From: Gemmatimonadota bacterium
GTDB taxonomy: Bacteria; Latescibacterota; UBA2968; GCA-2709665
Length of the DNA stretch: 64,000 nt
Assembly: GCA_028877215.1 (NCBI GenBank)
Contig: JAPPFJ010000007.1
Span: 124,001-188,000, forward strand
Direction of reading: 5' to 3'
This document shows positions 31,155 to 40,407 of the stretch, piece after piece. The translations under genes and the position numbers were made by a program. The notes below the pieces were generated by a model. It had not been told where the DNA came from. It saw nothing but the letters and a program-made list of their open reading frames with translations, and did no database searches. The first letter of the stretch is position 1, and each line of letters opens with the position of its first letter.

Positions 31155-31966
31155 TCGTTTCCCTCGTATCGTTTGCCTGAAACGCGCAAACGGCGGTGCT
31201 TCTGGGACTTTGTTTCCCTGTCCTTCATCGCATCCAGCAGGCGCTCAGCCTCTTCCCGACTCAATGCCCCTGACGGTGATTCGGACTGCGTTGATTGCTG
31301 ATTCTGCTGCTGCCGGGCGGGGTCTTCCGGCTGACCGCGATGTTCCTGCTCCGAATCATTCCGGGGTTCCTGATTCCGATCACGATTGCCGCCGGCGTCG
31401 GGGTCCGGCTGATCCTCGGACTGTTCCTTGTTCCCACCGTCATCCGGTTCCTTTTCGTCCGGCTCGTTGCTGTTTTCATTGGGGTCCCGATCGTCCTCTC
31501 GGTTTTCCCCTTGTTCCTGTTCACGCTTCTGATTCTTCTCCTGCTCCCGCATTTTTTCCAGAACCCATTCCAGATTCACCTTTGCGTCCAGGTCGTCCGG
31601 CCGTAACGACAGCGACCGCCTGTAGGCTTCGGCCGCCTGCTGCAGGTTCTGCTGGCGGACGTGGACATTGCCCAGATTGTAATACGCGCTCGCGAGAAAA
31701 GAGGGATCCTGGCTCTTCAATGCCTGGCCGAACTCCTGCAGGGCGTCCTGAAAGGCGTTCTTCTTGAAATAGGCGCCGCCCGCATTGAACCTGAGCTCCG
31801 GCGCTTCCGGATTCTCCACCTGGGCCTCACGGTAATACTCGAGCGCTTCCTGGAACTTGCCTTCGTGAAACATAAGGTTGCCCCGCCTGTTCTTGTCCGC
31901 CGCCGGATCCAGAAACGTGAAGCCGAGAAGCGGAACAACGACGAGACCAATCAGATATCGATACAC
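31148..31966 (-). CDS. batC: BatC-like TPR protein with acidic low-complexity tail
   Basis: From a GTG with GGAG upstream the product has 272 residues: a signal-anchor (YRYLIGLVVVPLLGFTFL), three TPRs (RRGNLMFHEGKFQEALEYY, GGAYFKKNAFQDALQEF, YYNLGNVHVRQQNLQQAAEAY), and then about 110 residues rich in Glu, Asp, Gln, Asn and Arg. A C-terminal EEAERLLDAMKDRE motif ends it. This matches BatC. An alternative start lies upstream inside batB and is not favoured. The charged tail is probably disordered and extracytoplasmic or cytoplasmic depending on topology. Confidence 0.82.
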   Translation of the reverse strand: MYRYLIGLVVVPLLGFTFLDPAADKNRRGNLMFHEGKFQEALEYYREAQVENPEAPELRFNAGGAYFKKNAFQDALQEFGQALKSQDPSFLASAYYNLGNVHVRQQNLQQAAEAYRRSLSLRPDDLDAKVNLEWVLEKMREQEKNQKREQEQGENREDDRDPNENSNEPDEKEPDDGGNKEQSEDQPDPDAGGNRDRNQEPRNDSEQEHRGQPEDPARQQQNQQSTQSESPSGALSREEAERLLDAMKDRETKSQKHRRLRVSGKRYEGNEW

Positions 31967-31992
31967 GAAGCACACTCCAGGTGAATCCGGTC

Positions 31993-33015
31993 TTACTGAA
32001 ACCGGCCACGCCAACGCGTTCGCACCCTTCTCCGGTCCGACAACATCGCCTCGCCGGCAAAACAGGCCACGGCGACGGCCAGCGGCCACTGGAACCGGTG
32101 CTTGTACTGCGTGTATTTCCGCGATCCCAGCTCCTTCTTCTCCATCTGTGAGATTTTGTCGTATACCCTGTCCATGCCCACGCCCCCCGCCTGAGACCGG
32201 AAATAGACCCCGTCGGACACGCCTGCCACCTGTTGCAGACTCGCCTCGTCAAGGCGTGACTTGACGTAGTTTCCCCGACCGTCCTTCAAGAAATCCGTCC
32301 GACCGTTCTGTCTTACCGGGATCAACTCTCCCCCGGGCGTCCCCACCCCCACCGCGAAGACCCGCACACCGGCTTCCGCCGCCTCTTTCGCGGCTTCTAC
32401 AGGATCGCCGGCGTGGTCCTCGCCATCCGTTATGAGTACCAAGACCTTGTATTTCCGTACCTCGCTGCCGAATGCCCGCGTCGACGCGCGAATGGCTTCG
32501 GCTATGGCCGTGCCCTTCACGGGAATGATATCCGTGTCGATCGAGTCCAGAAACAGCTTGGCGGCGCTGTAGTCCAGGGTCAGGGGGCAGAGCGTGAAGC
32601 TGCGTCCCGCAAACGCGACCAGACCGATCCTGTCGCCTTCCAGCCGGTCGATAAAGGACTCGATTTCGAAGCGTGCACGCGTCAGTCGATTGGGCCGGAT
32701 GTCTTCCGCCAGCATGCTCAGAGACGTATCCAGCGCGACAATTACATCCACGCCCCTCCGGTGCAGCAGTTCAAGCCGCATTCCGTACCTGGGCTGCGCC
32801 AGCGCCATAACCAGAAAGACGAGTCCGCAGACCGTCAACGCGGCCTTTGCCCACTGCCGCTTCCAGCTCGTGGCCGCCGTCAGCTTCCGCATGAGTTCCG
32901 GACTTCCGAAACGCGTGAGCGCCCGGCGTTTTTTTCGAAACGCGACCGCAAAGAACAGAATTGCCGCCGGCACGATCAAGAGGAACCAGAACGCCTGAAC
33001 GTCGCCGAAACGCAT
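31993..33015 (-). CDS. batB: BatB-like von Willebrand factor A membrane protein
   Basis: The 340-residue protein has two N-terminal membrane segments (about residues 9-26 and 58-74), a VWA domain with metal-ion-dependent adhesion site DTSLSM at 96-101, the KGTAIAEAI threonine and the LITDGEDHAG aspartate, and a C-terminal membrane span. The MIDAS is intact. It is adjacent to BatA with one base between them, as in other Bat operons. It likely binds partner proteins at the membrane. Confidence 0.9.
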   Translation of the reverse strand: MRFGDVQAFWFLLIVPAAILFFAVAFRKKRRALTRFGSPELMRKLTAATSWKRQWAKAALTVCGLVFLVMALAQPRYGMRLELLHRRGVDVIVALDTSLSMLAEDIRPNRLTRARFEIESFIDRLEGDRIGLVAFAGRSFTLCPLTLDYSAAKLFLDSIDTDIIPVKGTAIAEAIRASTRAFGSEVRKYKVLVLITDGEDHAGDPVEAAKEAAEAGVRVFAVGVGTPGGELIPVRQNGRTDFLKDGRGNYVKSRLDEASLQQVAGVSDGVYFRSQAGGVGMDRVYDKISQMEKKELGSRKYTQYKHRFQWPLAVAVACFAGEAMLSDRRRVRTRWRGRFQ

Positions 33016-33016
33016 C

Positions 33017-34003
33017 CTATGGAATCCTCCGGAACCTCGTGTTCGCCAGCATCAGTTCGACGCCCAGCAAGACAAGACCCGGCCAGAGGAAGAGGGTGAA
33101 CAATTCGGAGTAGTCCACGTAGTCGCGTGTTTTTATCTCCGTCTTTTCCATCTCGCCGATCGCACGGTAGATTTCCTCGAGTTTCTTCTCGCTGGTCGCG
33201 CGGAAATAACGCCCACCGGTGATTTCGGCAACTTCCTTCAGGGTCTCTTCGTCGATTTCGACCCGGACCCGCTGCTGGAGCAGGCCCTGGCCGGTCACGA
33301 TCACGCCGCTGCTTCCCGCACCGATCGTGTAGATCCGTATGCCCACGGCCTGTGCCGCCCGGGCAGCCGTAACGGGGTCCACCTCTCCCCTGTTATTCAC
33401 ACCGTCCGTCAACAGGATGACCACGCGGCTGCTCGCCTCCGACCGTCGCAGGCGGTTTACCGCCGTGACAATGCCGGTTCCGATGGCGGTGCCGTCCCAG
33501 GAATCGTCCGCGAGCCGGACTTCCTTCAAAAAGCTGAGAAATATCCCGTAGTCGAGGGTCAACGGGCACTGGGTATAGCTCTCGCCTGCAAACACGACGA
33601 GCCCGAGCCGGTCGTTGACCCGCCCGCGTACGAACTGGCTCACGACCTCCTTGCTGACCTGCAACCTTGTCTTCCGCTGCCGGTCCAGATCCTTGTAAGC
33701 CATGCTGCCGGACACGTCAAGGGCGAGTACGATGTCGATTCCGCGGGTCAGGATTTCCCTCCCCTCCCGACCGGACCGCGGACGCGCAAGCGCGATTATC
33801 AGGAGGACCAGCGCCAGACATCGCAACGCAATCAGGCCGTGGCGCAGCCTGAGTACGACCGACGGCGGAATCCGGCCGATCAGACCCAGGTCCGGAAAAC
33901 GAATGCTGCCCTGCTTCTGCCTCTGGCGGCGTACGTATCGATAGATCAGAAACGGTACCAGAACCAGGGCGAAGAGCCATTCCGGGTCCTTGAATTCAAT
34001 CAT
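33017..34003 (-). CDS. batA: BatA-like von Willebrand factor A membrane protein
   Basis: The 328-residue protein shows membrane segments near residues 9-22 and 57-73, the MIDAS DVSGSM at 96-101, DGTAIGTGI and LLTDGVNNRGE, plus a C-terminal span (about 300-318). It is a paralogue of the next gene (batB). Its ATG overlaps the stop of the upstream BatD-like gene as ATGA, so translation is coupled. The VWA fold suggests Mg-dependent protein binding. Confidence 0.9.
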   Translation of the reverse strand: MIEFKDPEWLFALVLVPFLIYRYVRRQRQKQGSIRFPDLGLIGRIPPSVVLRLRHGLIALRCLALVLLIIALARPRSGREGREILTRGIDIVLALDVSGSMAYKDLDRQRKTRLQVSKEVVSQFVRGRVNDRLGLVVFAGESYTQCPLTLDYGIFLSFLKEVRLADDSWDGTAIGTGIVTAVNRLRRSEASSRVVILLTDGVNNRGEVDPVTAARAAQAVGIRIYTIGAGSSGVIVTGQGLLQQRVRVEIDEETLKEVAEITGGRYFRATSEKKLEEIYRAIGEMEKTEIKTRDYVDYSELFTLFLWPGLVLLGVELMLANTRFRRIP

Positions 34004-34956
34004 GCCGTCACTTCCGCCGGCGCGCCATTCACCGTCCCGTCCCCACCCGGCCGAAGCTGCGCGTCCAGCCGGCGCATGAGATCCAGAACCCTTTCCGCGG
34101 CCTTCGCTGCAACCTCATCGTGGGGACGGAGCTTCGCGAACTTCACCAGATCCGCCTCCGACAACAGCACCTCCAGCGCCGATACTTCCGCATGACCGAG
34201 CGGTATCCGTTCGAGGTCTTGCACCAGTTCGTGTGTGGTACGCTCCATTGCGTCCACCCGGACGCGATCTTCCAGGTAACGGCGCATCACCTCGGATAGT
34301 AGGCTGTAAAAGCGTTTGTACTCGCCTTTTTGGAGGAGTTGCATCCGCAGAATCTTCTCGACTTCCCCCGGCCAGTGGACCGGAGGCGATGGCGGATCGA
34401 TCACCGGCTTTTGCCTTCGCCGGTACCAGAACCAGATTGCCGCTGCCACGAGGCCGGCCAGAACGGCTACAGCGAGCCAGAACCATTCCGGTATTCTGGC
34501 CTCGACGTCGACCGGAGGCTTTACGTCCCTTATATCCTTCATTCCCGCGGGCATGACGCTGCGTACCAAAACCGGTATCGGCTCGGATGCGACCAGCCCG
34601 GAGTCGCCCGCGGCCGTCCGCACCTGAAGCACCAGAGAGGGTACTTCGATCACACCCAGACGGTACACCGCGATTTCGAAGGCCAGTATCTCCTCCACGC
34701 CACCGCCCGGCGCCTCCCGAACCGTTGACGGCACCTGGCGACGCACCTCGAACGGCGCGAGGAAATCCTCGTTCTGCACGAGCGCAACGGCATCTCCCGG
34801 TTCACGCCCGATCCGCAACTCCAGGAGAACGGGATCGCCCAACGTAAGCGTATCCCGGCTTACCGTCGCATCGAACGAAACTTCGGCGCCGGCGTGGACG
34901 CAGGAAATCAACAGGCCGCAGGCTCCGATCCACAGCGATATCAAAACACGTGCCAT
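34000..34956 (-). CDS. Short BatD-like/DUF4381-type membrane protein
   Basis: The 318-residue protein has a signal peptide (LISLWIGACGLLISCVHA), an exported beta domain starting VSFDATVSRDTLTLGDPVLLELRIG, one membrane span (about residues 157-178), a basic stop-transfer and a cytoplasmic helical region with EYKRFYSLLSEVMRRYLEDR, the pattern also seen in the C-terminal part of BatD and in DUF4381 proteins. It is one of two BatD-like proteins in this operon. The function is not established. Confidence 0.7.
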   Translation of the reverse strand: MARVLISLWIGACGLLISCVHAGAEVSFDATVSRDTLTLGDPVLLELRIGREPGDAVALVQNEDFLAPFEVRRQVPSTVREAPGGGVEEILAFEIAVYRLGVIEVPSLVLQVRTAAGDSGLVASEPIPVLVRSVMPAGMKDIRDVKPPVDVEARIPEWFWLAVAVLAGLVAAAIWFWYRRRQKPVIDPPSPPVHWPGEVEKILRMQLLQKGEYKRFYSLLSEVMRRYLEDRVRVDAMERTTHELVQDLERIPLGHAEVSALEVLLSEADLVKFAKLRPHDEVAAKAAERVLDLMRRLDAQLRPGGDGTVNGAPAEVTA

Positions 34957-34972
34957 GTTCCGTCGGTCACGT

Positions 34973-36391
34973 TCATCGCATCCTCACTGCCCCGCCACGC
35001 GGTGATTTAATAGTATCGGGGCGGGCAACCTCCGGCCTTACGGACACGAGTTCAAGCTTCAGTTTCGTCAAAACCTTGTGATCGATACGTGCGACCTGAG
35101 GACGGTGTTGGCCCCGCGCGTACACCTTGCCGTCCCTTTCACCAATAATCAGTCTCTGTGCGACGACGACGCCCCGCCAGGCGGTGACCTCCAGTGCCGG
35201 ACGATCGAATCCGAATGCCTCCGGCGACTTCAGATCTTCGGCCGCGAAATCATCGGCTTCGAGCAGTTCGATGGTACGAAAGAAATGTCGTATACGATGT
35301 TCCAGGACAATGTGCAGCTTCGGTTGCAGCACCTGCCAGGTATCGCCGGCCTTGTCTCTGATGCACTCCACGACACGGTCCCGGTACGCCAGCTTCAACC
35401 GGTCGACTCCCGCGGCATCGAACGCAAATATACGCTTGTACCTCAGGTCCGAGGCCGTTTTCCTGATATCCACGACGAACGTCGAATCGACCAGAAAAAC
35501 CATGGGACTGGCCGAAACCGCCGCAAAAAACGGCGGAAACCGGCTTCCGTCCTTCCTGTGTCCGATCATTATGGTCTTTGTCCGCTCCGGGTCTCCTTCG
35601 AAAACCGTTATCGTCAGCGTTGGATTCTCCAGCCCGTATTGCACCCGCTCCCTGGACGCCTCCGCGACAACACGCGTGAATTCGGCCGTCCGCAGCCGGT
35701 TGATCAGCTTTAGGACCTCGCCCTCGTCGGTGCGGTCGTTGACGGGAAACGTCAGGCGCCATGCTTCCGCAAGCTTCTCCACGACGACCCGGGTATCGCC
35801 TCCGGCAATCTCGACTTTCCGAACGGTATCCGGATTGAATTCCGCGACCCGCTTGTCACGCAGCTGAAACAGCCCTTTCTCCACTCTCAATCTGAAAGGG
35901 GCGCCCACCGCGAGTATTCCCGGATGACCGGACCACCTGACATAGCCATACCGTCCAGTCGGACTTCGATCTCCCCAGAAGAGTGAGTCCACGCGGTCCC
36001 CCCGCGCTATTTCCAGCGCCAGATTCGGCCTTTCGAGGCCGAAATCCGAGAGACGGGCCTGGCCCCCCGCGATACGGACGCTGTCGGCCACAACGCGCTC
36101 CAGGTCCATGGACCCCAACGTCCGGATCAATCCGACGATTTCGCCGTGGTCGCCGCCGGTGGCAACCGGTTGCAGAATTCGCCACGTATCTCCCGACTTC
36201 CGCATGACGATGGTTGTATCGCCCCGGTGGACCGTCAGCCCGCTGACCGCGTTTTCTTCCAGATGAAGGAGGCGCCCCGCCTCGACGCGGGCCCTGTAAC
36301 GTTCGTCGGCGCCCCGGATTTCGTAAAAGTAGACAAAACCGACCAGGACCGCCAGAAGCAGCACAAGACCACCTGTCGTCCTTAAATTCAT
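34973..36391 (-). CDS. DUF4340 domain protein
   Basis: The 472-residue protein has an N-terminal membrane anchor (GGLVLLLAVLVGFVYFYEI) and then repeated modules of the form VSGLTVHRGDTTIVMRKSGDTWRILQPV and VRKVEIAGGDTRVVVEKLAEAWRLTFPV, i.e. beta strands ending in a W-x-(L/I)-x-x-P motif, which is DUF4340. Such genes regularly follow the gliding-type ABC cassette. The domain is predicted exported and its role is unknown. The start was chosen at MNLRTTGG; an upstream extension overlaps the neighbouring gene. Confidence 0.85.
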   Translation of the reverse strand: MNLRTTGGLVLLLAVLVGFVYFYEIRGADERYRARVEAGRLLHLEENAVSGLTVHRGDTTIVMRKSGDTWRILQPVATGGDHGEIVGLIRTLGSMDLERVVADSVRIAGGQARLSDFGLERPNLALEIARGDRVDSLFWGDRSPTGRYGYVRWSGHPGILAVGAPFRLRVEKGLFQLRDKRVAEFNPDTVRKVEIAGGDTRVVVEKLAEAWRLTFPVNDRTDEGEVLKLINRLRTAEFTRVVAEASRERVQYGLENPTLTITVFEGDPERTKTIMIGHRKDGSRFPPFFAAVSASPMVFLVDSTFVVDIRKTASDLRYKRIFAFDAAGVDRLKLAYRDRVVECIRDKAGDTWQVLQPKLHIVLEHRIRHFFRTIELLEADDFAAEDLKSPEAFGFDRPALEVTAWRGVVVAQRLIIGERDGKVYARGQHRPQVARIDHKVLTKLKLELVSVRPEVARPDTIKSPRGGAVRMR

Positions 36392-36428
36392 ACAAGATTC
36401 CCGTCGGATTTCCCCCTGCAGCCATGCG

Positions 36429-37796
36429 TCAGCGCCGCCTGCGCCAGACCCCGATGCCGACAACGACGGGTATGGCCGGTATGATGACGACGGAAAGCCA
36501 CGAAAGCCACAAGAGGTCTTCTGCCGTCATGACCACGCCCCTGAACGCCCACATCTTGGGACGGATGGAGATCAGATCTCCCTCCTCCATGAGCCAACTC
36601 ACCGCGTTCATGAACAGGTCGCCGTTGCCTACCGTGTCAAAGAACTCGTTGCCCGCGAAATCAGAGTCTCCAAAGACGACGATCCGGGTGTGGCGCAATC
36701 CCACGCCGGATGGAAAACGACGAAATTTCGGTCTGTCGAGCGTGGCGACCGCGATGGATGCCGGGCCCTGCAGATCCCTCCCGGGATCGTAGACCGGCGA
36801 GGCGTCGGGCAGCTTCTCCTCCCGCCAGCTGTTGCGCGGATGCGTCGTCACCAGTTCGCGAGTCTGCATACCGGCGGCGTCTTCCAACAGGGCAACGGAT
36901 CGCGCAAGTCTGTAAAAGGTCCTCAGATTGCGTTTTCGGTGTTTCTCCGTAACCGGATGCCTCGCGTACCAGACCGAGCCCGGCATCGAGGGGTCGCCCG
37001 GTCCCCAACCCAGGACGTAGTCATTGTTGACCTGGATACCCCATCCCGCCAGCAGCGACTCCAGACCGGTTTCGCCGCCCGGGTCGAGCATAAACAACCC
37101 GGAACCGCCTCCGGCGAGATAGTTGCGGATCGAATCCGCCTCGGTCCGGGAGAATGCAACCGTCGGTCCGGCCACGATCAGCAGATCGCAATCCTCAGGC
37201 ACGCCCTTCCCCGCATCCAGTACAAGGGTGTCCCGAACCCCGTACCCCGCTTCCTTCAATGCCTGCCCGACGCGGATGAAATCACCTTCAGGTGCTTTCA
37301 GCGTCCGTTCTCCATGTCCCGTTGAAAAGTAGACGGTTTTATCGCGTTTCCGGACGACCTTGGCCACCGCATTCGTCAGGTGATTCTCCTCGGTTCCCGA
37401 AATCCGTTCTTCACGTTCGGCCGAAATCACCACCGAGATGCGTGGTTTGCCCACGCCGTACCGCCTGGCTTCACCGGGATGTACCGCCGGGTCGACCATT
37501 TTAAAGGTGAACCTGCCGGAGTGGTATGCGTACGCTTCGAGTCTCTCCACGAATCCGGCCGTTTCCGGGTCGGTATCGTGGAAAAACGCCAGGACGTGCA
37601 CGTCCGTCGTCAACGAATCCAGCAGTGTCGCGGTCTGATCGGAAAGGCTGTGCATGCCACCCTCGGTCACGTCGATCCGTTGGTGATAGCGCGTGGCCAG
37701 ATAGTTGATAGCAACCACAATCGCAAGCAGCGCGAGAACGGCAACCATGGTACTCGAACCGTATTTGAGCAGACGTGAACGAAAGATTCCCATCAT
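36429..37796 (-). CDS. GldG-like ABC-associated membrane protein
   Basis: The 455-residue protein has a TM helix at residues 14-34, then DVTEGGMHSLSDQTATLLDSL, the conserved start of the ABC_transp_aux (GldG/IFT52-like) domain, and a C-terminal TM (about 428-450). The phrase GHGERTL and the VAGPTVAFS/ LDPGGETGL segments fit the sugar-amidotransferase-like fold of this family. With the neighbouring ATPase and permease it forms a GldA-GldF-GldG type unit. Whether the organism glides is not shown. Confidence 0.85.
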   Translation of the reverse strand: MMGIFRSRLLKYGSSTMVAVLALLAIVVAINYLATRYHQRIDVTEGGMHSLSDQTATLLDSLTTDVHVLAFFHDTDPETAGFVERLEAYAYHSGRFTFKMVDPAVHPGEARRYGVGKPRISVVISAEREERISGTEENHLTNAVAKVVRKRDKTVYFSTGHGERTLKAPEGDFIRVGQALKEAGYGVRDTLVLDAGKGVPEDCDLLIVAGPTVAFSRTEADSIRNYLAGGGSGLFMLDPGGETGLESLLAGWGIQVNNDYVLGWGPGDPSMPGSVWYARHPVTEKHRKRNLRTFYRLARSVALLEDAAGMQTRELVTTHPRNSWREEKLPDASPVYDPGRDLQGPASIAVATLDRPKFRRFPSGVGLRHTRIVVFGDSDFAGNEFFDTVGNGDLFMNAVSWLMEEGDLISIRPKMWAFRGVVMTAEDLLWLSWLSVVIIPAIPVVVGIGVWRRRR

Positions 37797-37799
37797 CCT

Positions 37800-38576
37800 C
37801 TATCGCCTCCAGCGGCGCGATTCAAGCGCGGCGTGCGTCAAGAAGAGAAAGAAGAATGTAAACGTCAGAAAGAAGATCACGTCGCTGCTGTCGACCACGC
37901 CGCGCGCCATATCCCGCGTGTGATCGATCAGCGAAAGATAGAACAGAACGGTTGCCCATTCGCGCCCGATGAGTTCGGGCGAATACCGCACGACAAAGAG
38001 CAGAAGGAGGAGGACAAACGCGATGACCACCGCGACGATCTGCTTGTCGGTGAGCGAGGAGGCCAGAATGCCCACGCTGATGAACGATCCTCCCAGCAGC
38101 ATGATCGCGGCGGACGCGGAGAGTACCCGCGCCCAGTTCAAATCACCGTAGAGCGACACGACAACGATCAATGAGAGAAGCAACAGTTCGATAATGACGT
38201 ACAGGCCGAGACAGGCAGCGAATTTGCCGAGTATGATCTGCCACGTGGTCAGAGGAGACGTCATCAGAAGTTCGATCGTCCCGGACCCCTTCTCCTCCGC
38301 GAACAGTCTCATCGTCAGCATTGGCGTCACCACCAGCCAGACGAGACACTGGCTGAGGAAAAAATGGAAAACGACGTCCTCGTTTACGTTTGGCGGATCG
38401 ACGCCATGCTCCTGATGCTGAAACGTATAATTCAGGCACTTCGCGCGAAACTCCACGACCTCGTTCTGGAAGAGATATCCCATCATCACGAGAAACCCCG
38501 TCGCAACCACGTAGGCGATCGGCGAGCCGAAGTAGGAACGCATTTCCTTCCAGAAAATCGCGGCGACGTTTCCCAT
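37800..38576 (-). CDS. ABC-2 type permease (GldF-like)
   Basis: The 258-residue protein has six hydrophobic segments and the ABC-2 motif region FAEEKGSGTIELLMTSPLTTWQIILGKF, typical of GldF and related permeases. The long first exported loop (about residues 35-70) separates the first two spans. It is joined to the ATPase gene by a one-base TGATG overlap, so it is the ATPase's partner. The substrate is unknown. Confidence 0.88.
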   Translation of the reverse strand: MGNVAAIFWKEMRSYFGSPIAYVVATGFLVMMGYLFQNEVVEFRAKCLNYTFQHQEHGVDPPNVNEDVVFHFFLSQCLVWLVVTPMLTMRLFAEEKGSGTIELLMTSPLTTWQIILGKFAACLGLYVIIELLLLSLIVVVSLYGDLNWARVLSASAAIMLLGGSFISVGILASSLTDKQIVAVVIAFVLLLLLFVVRYSPELIGREWATVLFYLSLIDHTRDMARGVVDSSDVIFFLTFTFFFLFLTHAALESRRWRR

Positions 38577-39511
38577 CAGGAGGTCGCCTCCTCGCTTGTC
38601 GTCAATTCGTGGAAGATGTCTTCCAGTCTGGCGGTAATCGGCCTTAATTCCACCAGCCCGAGGTCGCGCTCCACCAGCCTGGACGCAATCGCCGGACGCA
38701 TATCGGTATCGCCGGAAACGTCGACCTCCAATGCCGGGTCCTCGCTTGCGCGCCTGACGTCCACGACACCCGGGACTCCCCCGATGGCGTCGGCGGCGGC
38801 ATCCAGGTCGCCCGACACCGCCACGTAATACCGCCGGTTGCCCGACGCATTCGCTGTGAGGTTTTCAGGCGTATCCACGGCCGCTATCCGACCCCTGTTG
38901 ATGATGATCACGCGGTCGCAGGTCATTTCCACCTCGGGCAGTATGTGTGTGCTCAGAATCACCGTGTGTTCGCGGCCCAGTCCGCGGATCAACCGGCGAA
39001 TCTCCTGAATCTGGTTGGGGTCCAGTCCGATGGTCGGCTCATCCAGGATAATGACGTCCGGATCGTGCAGAATGGCCTGGGCGATACCCACCCGCTGGCG
39101 ATAACCCTTCGACAACTGGCCGATCAGCTGTTTCGCCCGATCCGTTATCCCGCATCGTTCCATCGCGCTGTCCACGCGAGACCTTCGATTATGTGACGGC
39201 ACGCCCTTTATCCGCGCGACAAAGTCCAGATACGAACGCACGTACATGTCGCTGTAGACCGGCGGATGCTCCGGCAGGTACCCGATGCGCCTCTTGACCT
39301 CCATCGGTTCGTCGAAAACGTCGAATCCGGCGATCCGGGCGGTCCCCATCGTCGCCGGCTGAAAACACGTCAGAATGCGCATGGTGGTGGTCTTTCCCGC
39401 GCCGTTGGGACCGAGGAATCCGACCACTTCCCCCTTCTCGACGTTAAACGTGAGGTCCCTGACCGCCACCAGCGACCCGTATTGTTTGGTCAGATGATCG
39501 ACTTCGATCAC
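38576..39511 (-). CDS. ABC transporter ATPase (GldA/NatA-like)
   Basis: The 311-residue protein has Walker A GPNGAGKTT (34-42), the signature LSKGYRQRVGIAQAIL, Walker B VIILDEPTIGLDP, the H-loop STHILPE and a C-terminal regulatory domain (about residues 215-311). It belongs to the CcmA/NatA-type subfamily that pairs with ABC-2 permeases. It follows the DUF58 gene by 10 bases and overlaps the permease start by one base. Confidence 0.9.
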   Translation of the reverse strand: MIEVDHLTKQYGSLVAVRDLTFNVEKGEVVGFLGPNGAGKTTTMRILTCFQPATMGTARIAGFDVFDEPMEVKRRIGYLPEHPPVYSDMYVRSYLDFVARIKGVPSHNRRSRVDSAMERCGITDRAKQLIGQLSKGYRQRVGIAQAILHDPDVIILDEPTIGLDPNQIQEIRRLIRGLGREHTVILSTHILPEVEMTCDRVIIINRGRIAAVDTPENLTANASGNRRYYVAVSGDLDAAADAIGGVPGVVDVRRASEDPALEVDVSGDTDMRPAIASRLVERDLGLVELRPITARLEDIFHELTTSEEATS

Positions 39512-39521
39512 AACGGCCTCC

Positions 39522-40403
39522 CTACGCCGCGATCTGTTGCGCCCGTTTCCTGAAGAAACGCATCAACGCGTCCACGTACGTCGACCCGGTATGAATATCG
39601 ACGCGGTCGATGCCCACCGAACGGAACAGCTGATCCCTGCGTTTCTCCGCCCTGTCGTTCAACTGCCTGAAGAGATACCGGAACTCCTCGTCGGATGTAT
39701 CGACGAGCATCTCCCGTCCCGTCTCGGCGTCTTCCAACTCTACCAGACCGACGTCGGGCAATTCACGTTCTCTAGGGTCCTGGAGAACGACCGCAATCAG
39801 GTCGTGTCGCTTGCCGGATACCCGCAACGCGGCCTCATAGCCGGACGCCAGAAAGTCGGAGACGAGAAAGACGACGCTCTTTCGTTTGTTGATCCGGTTG
39901 AGATAGTCCAGTGCCGCGCCGATGTCCGTACCCCGGCGACTGGGTCTGAAGTACAACAATTCCCTGATCACGCGCAGCACATGCATCCTGCCCTTTTTGG
40001 GCGGGATAAACACCTCCACGTCGTCGGTGAAGACGATCAGGCCCACGCGATCATTGTTTTGAATGGCCGAGAATGCCAGCAGAGCGCAGATCTCGACTCC
40101 GATTTCCCCCTTCATCTGCGAGACCGTGCCGAAATCTCCGGATGCGCTGGCGTCAACCATCAACATCACCGTCAACTCACGTTCTTCGTCATAGACTTTG
40201 ACGAAGGGGTGTCCCATCCGTGCGGTGACGTTCCAGTCTATCGACCGGATATCGTCTCCCAACTGGTATTCACGGACTTCGGCGAACGCCATCCCCTGCC
40301 CCTTGAAAACGGAATGGTACTCTCCGGAGAACACAGTGTCGACCAGGTACCGCGTGCGCAGTTCGATGCGACGCACTTTCTTGAGTATTTCAGCAGGAAT
40401 CAT
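39522..40403 (-). CDS. DUF58 domain protein (MoxR partner)
   Basis: The 293-residue soluble protein has the DUF58 signature YHSVFKGQGMAFAEVREYQLGDDIRSIDWNVTARMG, followed by a VWA-like fold (VMLMVDASASG). DUF58 proteins are nearly always paired with MoxR AAA+ ATPases, as here, and are thought to be clients or adaptors of the ATPase. The gene begins four bases after the moxR stop. Confidence 0.9.
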   Translation of the reverse strand: MIPAEILKKVRRIELRTRYLVDTVFSGEYHSVFKGQGMAFAEVREYQLGDDIRSIDWNVTARMGHPFVKVYDEERELTVMLMVDASASGDFGTVSQMKGEIGVEICALLAFSAIQNNDRVGLIVFTDDVEVFIPPKKGRMHVLRVIRELLYFRPSRRGTDIGAALDYLNRINKRKSVVFLVSDFLASGYEAALRVSGKRHDLIAVVLQDPRERELPDVGLVELEDAETGREMLVDTSDEEFRYLFRQLNDRAEKRRDQLFRSVGIDRVDIHTGSTYVDALMRFFRKRAQQIAA

Positions 40404-40407
40404 CGTG